Shown here one piece after another: positions 17,368 through 25,432 of a DNA stretch of 64,000 nucleotides. The notes beneath the pieces are model-generated. The model saw only the letters and a list, made by a program, of their open reading frames with translations. It had not been told where the DNA came from and did not search any database. A program made the translations under genes and the position numbers. The stretch is from Mycolicibacterium sphagni (GTDB lineage: Bacteria; Actinomycetota; Actinomycetes; Mycobacteriales; Mycobacteriaceae), in assembly GCF_013337765.1 (NCBI RefSeq), contig NZ_VBSB01000005.1, positions 62,001 through 126,000 on the forward strand, written 5' to 3'. The first letter of the stretch is position 1. Every line of letters begins with the position of its first letter.

Positions 17368-18210
17368 TCAGCTCAGTGGCGGGAAGTTCGGGGGCCGCTT
17401 CTCGAAGAACGCGGTGATGCCCTCGATGAAATCGGGGCGTTGCATGGATTCGTGCATCAGCGTCTCGGCTCGCTGGCTGGCGTCGGCCGCCTCACGCAGC
17501 GCATCGCCGTAGACCTGCCGTTTGATGACGGCCAGTGAGCTCGGCGCGCAATTGGCGGCGATGTCCTCGGCGTATTCGACTGCGCGTGCCAATAACTCGT
17601 CGGGGGCGACGACTTCCTTGACCATCCCGAGTTCGAGTGCCTCTTCGGCGTAGAACACCCGGCCGCTCATCAGCAGGTCCATGGCAGCACCCCAGCCGAC
17701 GACCTTCGGCAGGATCCAGGAGATGCCGTATTCGGCGATCAGACCGCGGCGGACGAAGGAGGTGGTGAACTTGGCCCCGGCCGCGGCGAATCGGATGTCG
17801 CACATCAGCGCCTGGGTCAACCCGATGCCGGCGCAGGCGCCGTTGATCGCGGCGATGATCGGCTTGCTCACGGTGGTGACGAACAGCGGATGCCGCTCCC
17901 CCACCATCTTGGTCAGGTCGGCCTCACCCGCACTGTCGACGCTGGCCGAGCTGATCGACGACAGGTCGCCCATATCGGCTCCGGCGCAGAAGGCGCGCCC
18001 CGATCCGGTGACGACGATCGCGCGGACATCCGGATCGGCTTCCGCCGCGTCCATGCCCGCGTAGAAACCGGCGGCCAGGCCGCCACCCCAGCCGTTCATC
18101 CGTTCGGGCCGGTTGAACGTCAGGACCGCGACACCGCTGTCTCGCACCTCGTAGAGAACGGGCTGTGCGGCAGCGGGATTCGCGGTGACATCAGCTTGGG
18201 TGTCGGTCAC
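17368..18210 (-). CDS. Enoyl-CoA hydratase/isomerase (crotonase) family protein
   Basis: 280 residues. Oxyanion-hole segments GRAFCAGADM (first) and INGACAGIGL (second) are present. In the active-site helix, FVRRGLIAEYGISWILP has Arg where the first hydratase Glu (rat E144) normally sits; a Glu lies a few residues on. It could hydrate, isomerise or hydrolyse an acyl-CoA. GTG 18210 follows GGAGG. The 78-bp gap upstream contains an ACTGTA-type motif (18258-18273), so an internal promoter is possible. Confidence 0.87.
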   Translation of the reverse strand: MTDTQADVTANPAAAQPVLYEVRDSGVAVLTFNRPERMNGWGGGLAAGFYAGMDAAEADPDVRAIVVTGSGRAFCAGADMGDLSSISSASVDSAGEADLTKMVGERHPLFVTTVSKPIIAAINGACAGIGLTQALMCDIRFAAAGAKFTTSFVRRGLIAEYGISWILPKVVGWGAAMDLLMSGRVFYAEEALELGMVKEVVAPDELLARAVEYAEDIAANCAPSSLAVIKRQVYGDALREAADASQRAETLMHESMQRPDFIEGITAFFEKRPPNFPPLS

Positions 18211-18257
18211 CTATGCGTACCTCCAGGAATGGTGCGCCAGCATGCGGATATGTCCAT

Positions 18258-18273
18258 ACTGTACACCTATCGG
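18258..18273. promoter_or_regulatory. Degenerate ACTGTA-type motif in an intra-operon gap
   Basis: ACTGTACACCTATCGG shares the ACTGTA half and the trailing G with the perfect sites at 440 and 4014, but its second arm is poor. It lies in the 78-bp gap upstream of the crotonase gene at 17368. TACAGT on the minus strand also fits a TANNNT -10 hexamer, so promoter function alone could explain it. Confidence 0.35.
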
Positions 18274-18288
18274 TATCACCTTCCGCAA

Positions 18289-19296
18289 TCAGTGTCCGAT
18301 GAGGCCCAGCCGCTGGTAGGCCTTCTCGATCTGGGCCTTTCCAGCCTCGGGCAATTCCGTCTGTGGCGGGCGCGAATGCGGATAGTCGCCGATCGGAAGT
18401 CCCAGCAGAGACGCGGCGTATTTGAAGGCGCTGCCCCAGTGCGTGAAGTAGTCCGGGCGCCCCGGATAACAGGTGAACCACGAGCCCATGTCGATACCGA
18501 ACTGGTCCAGTCCGGACTTCTCGGCGTAGTCCATCGCCTCGATCAGCTTGTCGGCCCAGACCAGCTCCCAGTACTCGGAGATGATCGGCTGGTGCGGGGT
18601 CTCGTGCAGATAGCCCGCGGTACCCAGTTGCGCTGGGCCGACGACTCCGGCTCGCAGCCAGCCCGCTCGGTACACCGTGAGATCGCACTCCCAGATGGTC
18701 AGCCCGGGTGCCAGCTCGTGCAGCATCCGGCTGCTCCCGGGACGGAACGCGCCCTCTTTCGTCGCACACACCGCAGGGATCTCGGCGTAGATGCGCGCCC
18801 CCTCCGCGGGCGTCAGCACGTAGCCCGACGACGGGGAGTTGAACATTCCCAGTGCGATGTCGGTCCGGTCGGCGATGTATTTGAAGAACCGCAGCACCCC
18901 TTCCCCGCCGTGGGCCTCCATCATCGGGGTTTGGATGTAGACGATGTCGGCGCCCGCCTGCTGTGCGTGCCGGGTGAGTTCCAGGCAGTCCTTGGCGGCC
19001 GTTGCCGCCGTGCAGGCCTGGATCACGACGTCGGGGTTGGCTCGCCGGCCTTCTTCGATTGCGAGCTCCAGCAACAGTTTTCGCTCGGCAATCGTCAACG
19101 ACCAGAACTCGGCGATGCCACTGGTGCACCACAGCATCGGGTGCTTGAGCTCGCCGACGCAGTACCGCACCAGCGTGCGGTAGGCGTTCCAGTCGATGTC
19201 GTCACCGTCGGTGCCGGAGAACGGCGTGTAGAGGCTGTTGCCGATTCCGTGCAGTCCGGTACGCGCCCAGTCCCGGGCTTCCCGCGCTGTGGCCAT
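18289..19296 (-). CDS. DHDPS/NAL-family class I aldolase or hydratase-aldolase
   Basis: 335 residues. The Schiff-base lysine is clear in CATKEGAF, inside a TIM barrel of dihydrodipicolinate synthase type. The Tyr of the usual YNxP motif is Phe (MFNSPSSGYVLTP), and the substrate loop reads CTSGIAEFWSLT rather than GTTGE. This is not lysine biosynthesis; family members in catabolic clusters cleave or form carbon-carbon bonds with pyruvate-like donors (for example hydratase-aldolases). ATG 19296 follows AAGGAGC. It lies between an SDR and a crotonase gene in the 12-gene operon. Confidence 0.82.
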   Translation of the reverse strand: MATAREARDWARTGLHGIGNSLYTPFSGTDGDDIDWNAYRTLVRYCVGELKHPMLWCTSGIAEFWSLTIAERKLLLELAIEEGRRANPDVVIQACTAATAAKDCLELTRHAQQAGADIVYIQTPMMEAHGGEGVLRFFKYIADRTDIALGMFNSPSSGYVLTPAEGARIYAEIPAVCATKEGAFRPGSSRMLHELAPGLTIWECDLTVYRAGWLRAGVVGPAQLGTAGYLHETPHQPIISEYWELVWADKLIEAMDYAEKSGLDQFGIDMGSWFTCYPGRPDYFTHWGSAFKYAASLLGLPIGDYPHSRPPQTELPEAGKAQIEKAYQRLGLIGH

Positions 19297-19305
19297 GACT
19301 GCTCC

Positions 19306-20103
19306 TTACGTGAAGTCGCTACCGCCGTCGACGTTGACATTGGCTCCGGTCATATACGAGTTGCGCCTTGAGGCGAGAAAGGCGACGACCGGGCCGATCT
19401 CGTCGGGCAGTCCCGCTCGCGGCAGATGCGCCGGGTGGCCGAAATGCTCGTCGATCGCGGTCATCAGCGCATAGGGGTCGGATCCGTCGACGCCGACGGA
19501 CTCAGCCCAGCCGGTGAGCGCCTCGGAGGCGATGCTGCCCGGCGAGACGACGTTGACCAGGATCTCGTCGGGGGCCAGGAACAGCGACAGGTTCTTGGAG
19601 ACGCTGGTGACCATCGACTTGGCCGCGGTGTAGGCCGACAACCGCGCGCTCTGCCGCTGCGTGGACTGCGCCGCGAAGTTGACGATGCGTGCCCACTCGG
19701 CTGCTCTCAGCAGCGGCAGTGCCGCGCGCACGCAGCGCACCATGCCCATCGCACCCTCGTCGATGGCGGTGCGCCAATGCTCGTCGGTCAGGTCGTCGAA
19801 AGTGCCTTGCACACTTGGCCCGACGGCGTTGATCAGGATGTTGAGCTCGCCACCCCAGCGTTCGCCGATCTGCTGGAACACCCGCTGCACCTGCGCGCTG
19901 TCCCCGGTGTCGGCCACCAGACCCACGGCATCCGGGCTGCCGCGCCCGGTCAGCTCCTCGGCCGCAGCGTCGAGCACCGCCGCCGTGCGGCCCACCAAGG
20001 CGATCCTGGCGCCGTCGTCGGCCAAACACCTCGCGGCGGCCAGCGCCATTCCGCGACCACCGCCGACCACGACGGCGGTGGCGTCACCGAGTCCGAGATC
20101 CAC
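19306..20103 (-). CDS. Short-chain dehydrogenase/reductase
   Basis: 265 residues. The cofactor loop is GGGRGMALAAARCL (a TGxxxGxG variant), with INAVGPS in place of NNAG, catalytic Tyr-x3-Lys as YTAAK, and a C-terminal YMTGANVNVDGG. It probably oxidises a hydroxyacyl-CoA or alcohol produced by the neighbouring crotonases. GTG 20103 is chosen as start (VDLGLGDATAVVVGG). It lies 12 bases downstream of the first gene of the operon. Confidence 0.88.
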   Translation of the reverse strand: MDLGLGDATAVVVGGGRGMALAAARCLADDGARIALVGRTAAVLDAAAEELTGRGSPDAVGLVADTGDSAQVQRVFQQIGERWGGELNILINAVGPSVQGTFDDLTDEHWRTAIDEGAMGMVRCVRAALPLLRAAEWARIVNFAAQSTQRQSARLSAYTAAKSMVTSVSKNLSLFLAPDEILVNVVSPGSIASEALTGWAESVGVDGSDPYALMTAIDEHFGHPAHLPRAGLPDEIGPVVAFLASRRNSYMTGANVNVDGGSDFT

Positions 20104-20115
20104 GGCCGGCTGGGC

Positions 20116-20877
20116 TTAGGTGTTGGTCCACTTCGGGGCGCGCTTCTCGGCGAACGCGACGGCGCCTTCACGGGCGTCGTTGGAGGAGAACACCGGGATG
20201 ATGAGTTCCAGCTGCTTCTTCCACATTTCGGCCTGGCTCCAGTCCGCGGACTGGATGAGCACGTCCTTGGTCGCCGCCACGGCGAGCGGGCCGTTGGCGC
20301 TGATCTTCCCGGCGAGCTCGATCGCGCCGGCCAGCGCCTCACCCGGCTCGGTCAGCACGTTGACGAAACCCCACGCCTCACCCTGCTCGGCAGAGAAGGT
20401 CTCGCCGGTCAACGCGAGCTCGAACGCCTTCTGGTATGGGATGCGCTGTGGCAGTCGCAGCAACCCGCCGCCGGCTGCGACCAGCCCGCGTTTGACCTCG
20501 GGGATACCGAACTTGGCGGTCTTGGAGGCGACCACCAGGTCGGTGCCGAGAACCACCTCGGTCCCGCCCGCGACGGCGTAGCCCTCGACGGCGGCGATCA
20601 GCGGCTTGCGTGGCGGACGTTCGGTGAAGCCGATGCCACGACCGGGAATGGCCACCACCTCACCGGCCGCAAACGCCTTGAGATCCATGCCAGAGCAGAA
20701 ATTTCCGCCCGCCCCGGTGACCACGCCGACGGTCAGATCGGGGTCGTTGTCGAGCTCATCGACAGCATCCGCAAGTCCTTGGCTCACAGCAAGATTCACC
20801 GCATTGCGGGCCTCGGGGCGATTGATGGTGATGACCAGTATCCGGCCTTGGCGTTCGCGCAACACTGCGTCCGACAC
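20116..20877 (-). CDS. Enoyl-CoA hydratase/isomerase family protein, first gene of 12-gene operon
   Basis: 253 residues with typical crotonase features: NFCSGMDLKAF and VEGYAVAGGTEVVL (oxyanion hole), then GIPEVKRGLVAAGGGLLRLP. The first catalytic Glu (in PEV) is kept and the second is replaced by Gly, a pattern seen in several EchA proteins. GTG 20877 follows GGAGG. Promoter region 20878-20940 is shared with the divergent TetR gene and holds the inverted repeat at 20912-20934. Confidence 0.88.
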   Translation of the reverse strand: MSDAVLRERQGRILVITINRPEARNAVNLAVSQGLADAVDELDNDPDLTVGVVTGAGGNFCSGMDLKAFAAGEVVAIPGRGIGFTERPPRKPLIAAVEGYAVAGGTEVVLGTDLVVASKTAKFGIPEVKRGLVAAGGGLLRLPQRIPYQKAFELALTGETFSAEQGEAWGFVNVLTEPGEALAGAIELAGKISANGPLAVAATKDVLIQSADWSQAEMWKKQLELIIPVFSSNDAREGAVAFAEKRAPKWTNT

Positions 20878-20911
20878 CCGGTGCTCCTCCGTGGTTGATT
20901 CGCTGGTATCG

Positions 20912-20937
20912 GTAAAACCTACTATAGGCTTTACAGT
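20912..20937. promoter_or_regulatory. Inverted repeat in the TetR/operon divergent promoter
   Basis: GTAAAACCTA, a 3-base CTA spacer, and TAGGCTTTAC (20912-20934) form ten-base arms with one mismatch. Within it a leftward -10 TATAGT (20926-20921) is visible. On the minus strand, 20937-20922 reads ACTGTAAAGCCTATAG, which shares ACTGTAAA with the site at 440. The position between a TetR gene and its divergent operon is the classical place for an autoregulatory operator. Confidence 0.65.
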
Positions 20938-21057
20938 AACGGGTAGAGACCAACGGATCTGGAGCGGAGACGCAGTTCACAGCGCAACGCCCGGTAGATT
21001 TCGCCCTGCTAAATCTCAATACGAGGCCGGTTCTTCAAAACGGAAGGTGGACCTGCA

Positions 21058-21792
21058 GTGGCCAAGCCAGCGACCGCCACCAAGCGCCCCCGGCGCGAGC
21101 GTGGGTCGATCAACCCCGACGACATCATCGCGGGCGCCTTCGAACTCGCCGAACAGGTGTCGATCGACAACCTGAGCATGCCCCTGCTGGGCAAGCACCT
21201 CGGCGTCGGCGTCACCAGCATCTACTGGTACTTCCGCAAGAAGGACGATCTGCTCAACGCGATGACCGACCGGGCGCTGCGCGAGTACGTGTTCGCCACG
21301 CCGTACGTCGAAGCCGCCGACTGGCGCGAGACGCTGGCCAACCACGCGCGCGCGATGCGCAAGACCTTCATGAGCAGCCCGATCCTGTGCGATCTGATCC
21401 TGATCCGCTCGGCGCTGTCCCCGCGCGCCGTACGCGCCGGTGAGCTGGAAGTGGAGAAGGCGATCGCCAGCCTGGTCGAGGCGGGACTGTCCACCGAGGA
21501 CGCATTCGACACCTACTCCGCGGTCTCCGTGCATGTGCGGGGTTCGGTTGTGCTGCACCGGCTCTACGAAAAGAACGTGGCCGCCAACGAGGATGCGCAC
21601 CAGCTCGAGGACGCGATCATCGGCACGGCCGAGAGCACGCCGCTGTTGGCCCGGGTCAGCGCAGAGGGGCACCGGATCGGCGCCGCCGACGAGCGCAACT
21701 TCGAGTACGGACTGGAGTGCATCCTTGATCACGCCAGTCAGCTCATCGAGGAGGGCAAGAAATCCCCTGCCAAGGCGCGCCGCAAGACTTAG
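21058..21792 (+). CDS. TetR-family transcriptional regulator (probable local repressor)
   Basis: 244 residues. The N-terminal helix-turn-helix reads INPDDIIAGAFELAEQ, then MPLLGKHLGVGVTSIYWYFRKKDDLLNAM, a standard TetR DNA-binding domain (about 20-70) followed by a helical ligand-binding domain. It is divergent from the 12-gene operon, with a palindrome between them. Family logic predicts repression relieved by a pathway acyl-CoA or substrate. GTG 21058 follows AAGGTGG. It overlaps the convergent thiolase gene tail-to-tail by 4 bp. It is the only TetR gene in the catabolic region. Confidence 0.9.
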   Translation: MAKPATATKRPRRERGSINPDDIIAGAFELAEQVSIDNLSMPLLGKHLGVGVTSIYWYFRKKDDLLNAMTDRALREYVFATPYVEAADWRETLANHARAMRKTFMSSPILCDLILIRSALSPRAVRAGELEVEKAIASLVEAGLSTEDAFDTYSAVSVHVRGSVVLHRLYEKNVAANEDAHQLEDAIIGTAESTPLLARVSAEGHRIGAADERNFEYGLECILDHASQLIEEGKKSPAKARRKT

Positions 21793-22964
21793 ACCTCGAT
21801 GACGACCGCGCCGCCCTGACCGCCGCCGGCGCACATCGCCGCGACACCGATGCCGCCGCCGCGACGGCGCAGCTCGTAGATCAGGGTGGTGATCATCCGG
21901 GCGCCGGACGCCGCGATCGGGTGGCCCAGGCTGCATCCGCTGCCGGAGAAGTTCACCAGCTCCTCGTCGATGCCGTACTCCTTGCAGGCGGCGATCGGCA
22001 CCGAGGCGAAGGCTTCGTTGATCTCCCACAGCGTCACGTCCGACGGCTTGAGGCCGGCCCGGTCCAGCACCCGGCCGATCACCCTGACGCCGCCCAGGCC
22101 GGTGTCGCGCGGGGCAACGCCCACCGCACCCCAGGCCTTGACCGTGGCCAGCACATCCAGCTTCTCGGCGTCGGCGTAGGCCCGGTCGACCAGTGCCACC
22201 GCGGCACACGCGTCGTTGGTACCGCTCGCGTTGCCGGCGGTGATCGAGAAGCCTTCGATCTCGGGGTGAATCACCTTCAGCGCGGCCAGCTTCTCAACCG
22301 TGGTGTCGCGGCGGGGGTGCTCGTCGACGCTGAAGTCGATCACCGAACCGTCGAACTGCTCGACCTTGAGCGGAATGATCTCGTCGAGGAACTTGCCGGC
22401 GTCCTGGGCGGCGACGGCGCGCTGGTGCGAGCGCGCGGCCCAGGCATCCATCTCTTCGCGGGTCAGGCCGTAGGACTGTGCGGTGTTCCAGCCGACGGTG
22501 ATGGACATGTCCTTGGCAGGAGCATCCGGGGTTTCGACGTGAGTCGGCGGCATCCACCGCTCCTCGAACTTGAGCTCGGGGCCGGGGATGCGCCAGTTGG
22601 TCAGCGGCGTCATCGACAGTGATTGCACCCCGCCGGCGATCAGCGCGCGCTCCATACCGGAACCGATCTGAGCCGACGCGTTGCCGATGGCGGTCAGGCT
22701 GCCTGCGCAGTGCCGGTTCACCGACTGGCCGGGAACGTGCTCGAGGCCGGTCGCGGTGGCCGCGTACCGGGCGAGGTCGCCGCCGCCGTAATGGGATTCG
22801 GCGAAGATGAGGTCATCGATGTCGGCGGGGTTGATCCCGGAGCGCCGGACGATCTCGGGCAGCACCGTGGTGATCAGCGTTTCGGGCGGGGTGTTGACCA
22901 GCGTCCCCTTGAATGAACGACCGATCGCGGTCCGGACGGCACCGACAATGACTGGTTCGGGCAT
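21789..22964 (-). CDS. Thiolase (acetyl-CoA C-acyltransferase)
   Basis: 391 residues with a complete thiolase active site: nucleophilic Cys in NRHCAGSL (about residue 85), NEAFAS, GHPIAASGARM with the catalytic His, and CAGGGQGG with the C-terminal catalytic Cys. It cleaves 3-ketoacyl-CoA to a shortened acyl-CoA plus acetyl- or propionyl-CoA, the last step of a beta-oxidation round. ATG 22964 follows GAGGT. A separate promoter is likely, because the 72-bp gap upstream holds the palindrome at 22990-23003. Confidence 0.92.
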   Translation of the reverse strand: MPEPVIVGAVRTAIGRSFKGTLVNTPPETLITTVLPEIVRRSGINPADIDDLIFAESHYGGGDLARYAATATGLEHVPGQSVNRHCAGSLTAIGNASAQIGSGMERALIAGGVQSLSMTPLTNWRIPGPELKFEERWMPPTHVETPDAPAKDMSITVGWNTAQSYGLTREEMDAWAARSHQRAVAAQDAGKFLDEIIPLKVEQFDGSVIDFSVDEHPRRDTTVEKLAALKVIHPEIEGFSITAGNASGTNDACAAVALVDRAYADAEKLDVLATVKAWGAVGVAPRDTGLGGVRVIGRVLDRAGLKPSDVTLWEINEAFASVPIAACKEYGIDEELVNFSGSGCSLGHPIAASGARMITTLIYELRRRGGGIGVAAMCAGGGQGGAVVIEV

Positions 22965-22989
22965 GACGACCTCATTTCGACTCTTAGAC

Positions 22990-23003
22990 GTTACAAAAGT
23001 AAC
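22990..23003. promoter_or_regulatory. Palindrome GTTAC-AAAA-GTAAC upstream of thiolase
   Basis: Perfect 5-base arms around a 4-base spacer, 25 bp upstream of the thiolase start codon. It resembles the CTGTAA/TTACAG sites in base content, but spacing and orientation differ. It could be a variant of the same operator or a site for another regulator such as a GntR protein. Confidence 0.45.
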
Positions 23004-23036
23004 AGAATGTGTAGCGCTGACGGTAAGTGGTCCGCG

Positions 23037-23906
23037 TCACTGTGGCTCTGGCACGTGGAAATGCTCGTCACGCAGCCGGAACGCCTCTTTGGTTCCGACC
23101 TGCGCCCGGGTCTTGACGAAGTTGAACTCCCCCGGCGAGAACTGCAGGTTGGTGCCGTACGCGTGGAACAGGTAACTGGCCACCTCTTCGCCCTGGTACG
23201 CCTGGCTCTGCTCGACGAGCCGGAACGCCTCCTTGGCGATGACGACGCCGTCGGCCGGCATCTTGGCCGTCTTCTCCGCCCAGTACCGGGCGCGCGCCGT
23301 CACCGAGTCGGCGTCGCAGGTCTCGGTGAACACGCCAAGGTGCTCCACCTCGCTCGCCTTGATGATGTCGCCGGTCAGCAGCATCCGCCGGGCCAGTACC
23401 GGACCCAGCCGGTGGAAGAACATGTGCAGGCTGCCCAGGGCAGGCCCGAGGAACCGGGTGGCCGGCATGCCGATCTTGGTGTCGCGGGCGATGACCGAGA
23501 TATCGGTCATCAGCGCCATCTCGAAGCCACCGCCGAGCGCGTACCCGCTGATCTCGCCGACCGTGACCTTCGGGAAGCCCATCAGGTTGTGATAGAAGCC
23601 GAATGACTTGCGGTCCACCGTAAGTCGGCGACGCTGGCTGGGTCGGCGTTTCGCCTGTTCCTCGGACTTATCGCCATACCAGCCGTAGGCGTTGTTCATA
23701 TCGGCACCGGTGGAGAACACCCCTTCGGCGCCGCGTAACAGCACGACAGTGATGTCGTCGTCCTCGGCCACGACATCGAGATGCCGCCCGAGCGCGTCCC
23801 GCATGCTCGCGTCGTAGGAGTTTCGCTGCGCGGGGTTGTTCAGCGTGATCGTGGCGATGCGCTTGTCGCGATCAACCTCGAACAGCACCCGATCGTCGTC
23901 TGTCAT
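23037..23906 (-). CDS. Enoyl-CoA hydratase/isomerase family protein
   Basis: 289 residues from ATG 23906 (preceded by GAGGAAG); the open frame continues upstream through the GntR gene, but that part is antisense-like and is excluded. Crotonase motifs are GVFSTGADM and ISGYALGGGFEMAL. The segment GMPATRFLGPALGS lacks both classical hydratase Glu residues, so the reaction may not be hydration. It is the third gene of the leftward PaaI-GntR-crotonase-thiolase run. Confidence 0.87.
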   Translation of the reverse strand: MTDDDRVLFEVDRDKRIATITLNNPAQRNSYDASMRDALGRHLDVVAEDDDITVVLLRGAEGVFSTGADMNNAYGWYGDKSEEQAKRRPSQRRRLTVDRKSFGFYHNLMGFPKVTVGEISGYALGGGFEMALMTDISVIARDTKIGMPATRFLGPALGSLHMFFHRLGPVLARRMLLTGDIIKASEVEHLGVFTETCDADSVTARARYWAEKTAKMPADGVVIAKEAFRLVEQSQAYQGEEVASYLFHAYGTNLQFSPGEFNFVKTRAQVGTKEAFRLRDEHFHVPEPQ

Positions 23907-23916
23907 TGTCGCTTCC

Positions 23917-24690
23917 TCATCTGGGGTCCGCGTTCGAAATGAGCTTGGCCTCAATGGTTCTGTCCCTACCGAAGGCCAGGGTGTTGCGCCGCGCGGCGGC
24001 GAGGTGGTCCTGCGCCAGCCGCACCGCGCGATCGGCGTTGCCGTCCCGGATCGCGTCGAGCATCTTGTGGTGGTCGAGCAGCGCGGCCCGCATGGTCTTG
24101 TGCCGCATCGGGTCACGCTCGTCGCTCCACACCGACGACTCGTGGGCCGACCAAATCAGCTCAAGCGACCCGATCAGCAGGATCATCGGCTCGTTGCCGC
24201 ACCGCGAGACCAGCGCCTCGTGGAAGCGCCGCGCGTTCGGGACGTACTGCGAGGTGTCCTCGAATTGCTCTTCCTGACAGTTGATTCCGGCCTGCAAGTA
24301 CGGAACGACCTCCGACATCCGGTCCGCACGGGCGGCACACATGCCCGCACAGATGGGCTCCAGGTGCATGAGCGCCCCGCTGACATCGGCCGGAGTCGAC
24401 GACCGGGATTGCAGCACCATGCTGATCATGTGGGCGGTGCGCTCGGCAGAGGGCAGGTGGACCACGGCGCCGCCCATGTTGCCGCGGCGCACTGAGACCA
24501 GACCATCGGTTTCCAGGATGTGGATCGCCTCCCGCAGCGCAGGCGGACTGACGCCGAACTCGGTGAACAAACTCTCCTGCGACGGCAGGACGTCACCCTC
24601 CCGCAACCGTCCGGACAGGATGTCGTCGCGCAGCCGGGAAGCCACGATCTCGGCGACGCGAGGCGAGCGGATACGCGGAGCTGAGGCCAT
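23917..24690 (-). CDS. GntR-family regulator, FadR/FCD type
   Basis: 257 residues. The winged helix-turn-helix is at about 8-75 (VAEIVASRLRDDILSGRLREGDVLPSQESLFTEFGVSPPALREAIHILETDGLVSVRRG). A helical FCD effector domain follows, with likely metal ligands in FHEALVSRCGN and DHHKMLDAI. Family members sense acids or acyl-CoAs. It starts two bases after the thioesterase gene and is co-transcribed with it. The perfect 22-bp palindrome at 25367-25388, centred on TTGTACAA, has GntR/FadR operator character and lies at the promoter of this same operon. Confidence 0.9.
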   Translation of the reverse strand: MASAPRIRSPRVAEIVASRLRDDILSGRLREGDVLPSQESLFTEFGVSPPALREAIHILETDGLVSVRRGNMGGAVVHLPSAERTAHMISMVLQSRSSTPADVSGALMHLEPICAGMCAARADRMSEVVPYLQAGINCQEEQFEDTSQYVPNARRFHEALVSRCGNEPMILLIGSLELIWSAHESSVWSDERDPMRHKTMRAALLDHHKMLDAIRDGNADRAVRLAQDHLAAARRNTLAFGRDRTIEAKLISNADPR

Positions 24691-24692
24691 CG

Positions 24693-25343
24693 TCAGCCGG
24701 TCCTGCGCTGGCCGAACCGGTTCGCCGCCATCTGCTCCGACGGCATGGCCACCGTGTCCGCCGTGCCGATGGCGAGCACCGCGTCACCGAGGGTCAGGCG
24801 GGCGATGGCGTCGATCCCGCGATCGCCCTCGGTGCGTGCGATGTCGAAACGCAACTCGGTGTCCAGCGGGGTCGGCCTGCGGTAACCGACCGTCAGGGAC
24901 CTGGTGTAGCCGGCCCTGCCGACCGCACAGCTGTGCTGCTGGATCACGCAGTCGAAGAACACTCCGAGGAAACCGCCGTGCACCAAGCCGGGCGGGCCTT
25001 CATAGTTCACCGGGAAAGTGACTCGGCCCGAGGCTGTTTCGGTGCTGATCTCGTCGAAGTGGTATTCGGGAAAGCACGGGTTGTAGGTGCCGATATCGAA
25101 GGCTCGTTGAAGGTAGAGCCGTTTCGAATCGCCGTCCGTGCTCATCCTGGGCTGGGAATCGGCGGGCACCTCGGGCTCAAGTTGGCGTTCCCAGTCGGCA
25201 AACTGCGCGACCATGGCGTCGACGACCGCGTTGGGCTGCTCGAGCGACACCAGCATGCCGGTCAGCCGGCGCATCGCCGCGGCGGCCTCGACCGTCTGGG
25301 CAAGCGGCAGTTCACCGAACCGTCGGTCCTCGCCGTCGCCCAT
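24693..25343 (-). CDS. PaaI-type hotdog-fold thioesterase
   Basis: 216 residues from ATG 25343 (GAGGGG upstream; GTG 25358 is an alternative). The hotdog domain is C-terminal: VNYEGPPGLVHGGFLGVFFDCVIQQHSC, followed by RSLTVGYRRPTPLDTELRF, with the G-x-VHGG pattern of PaaI-like acyl-CoA thioesterases. It probably hydrolyses stalled acyl-CoAs and recycles CoA in this pathway. First gene of the leftward operon that includes the GntR regulator. Confidence 0.85.
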   Translation of the reverse strand: MGDGEDRRFGELPLAQTVEAAAAMRRLTGMLVSLEQPNAVVDAMVAQFADWERQLEPEVPADSQPRMSTDGDSKRLYLQRAFDIGTYNPCFPEYHFDEISTETASGRVTFPVNYEGPPGLVHGGFLGVFFDCVIQQHSCAVGRAGYTRSLTVGYRRPTPLDTELRFDIARTEGDRGIDAIARLTLGDAVLAIGTADTVAMPSEQMAANRFGQRRTG

Positions 25344-25366
25344 GGATCCCCTCGTCACGCTATCCT

Positions 25367-25388
25367 TGCTATCTTGTACAAGATAGCA
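25367..25388. promoter_or_regulatory. Perfect 22-bp palindrome, probable GntR operator
   Basis: Left arm TGCTATCTTGT is followed directly by its exact inverse complement, with no spacer; the centre is TTGTACAA. A partial copy of one arm, GCTATCTGTA, lies at 25399-25408. The palindrome is in the 89-bp region between the divergent thioesterase-GntR operon and the crotonase operon. The core fits the TNGT...ACNA style of FadR-type GntR proteins, whose gene is two positions away. Confidence 0.75.
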
Positions 25389-25390
25389 CT

Positions 25391-25406
25391 ACTGTATGGC
25401 TATCTG
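25391..25406. promoter_or_regulatory. Degenerate ACTGTA-type motif beside the GntR palindrome
   Basis: ACTGTATGGCTATCTG keeps the ACTGTA half and final TG of the sites at 440 and 4014 but has a weak second arm. Next to the 22-bp palindrome it could give the rightward crotonase operon dual control. It may equally be coincidence or part of a promoter. Confidence 0.3.
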
Positions 25407-25432
25407 TAAAGTCGTGAAGGGCGGATTCTTCG

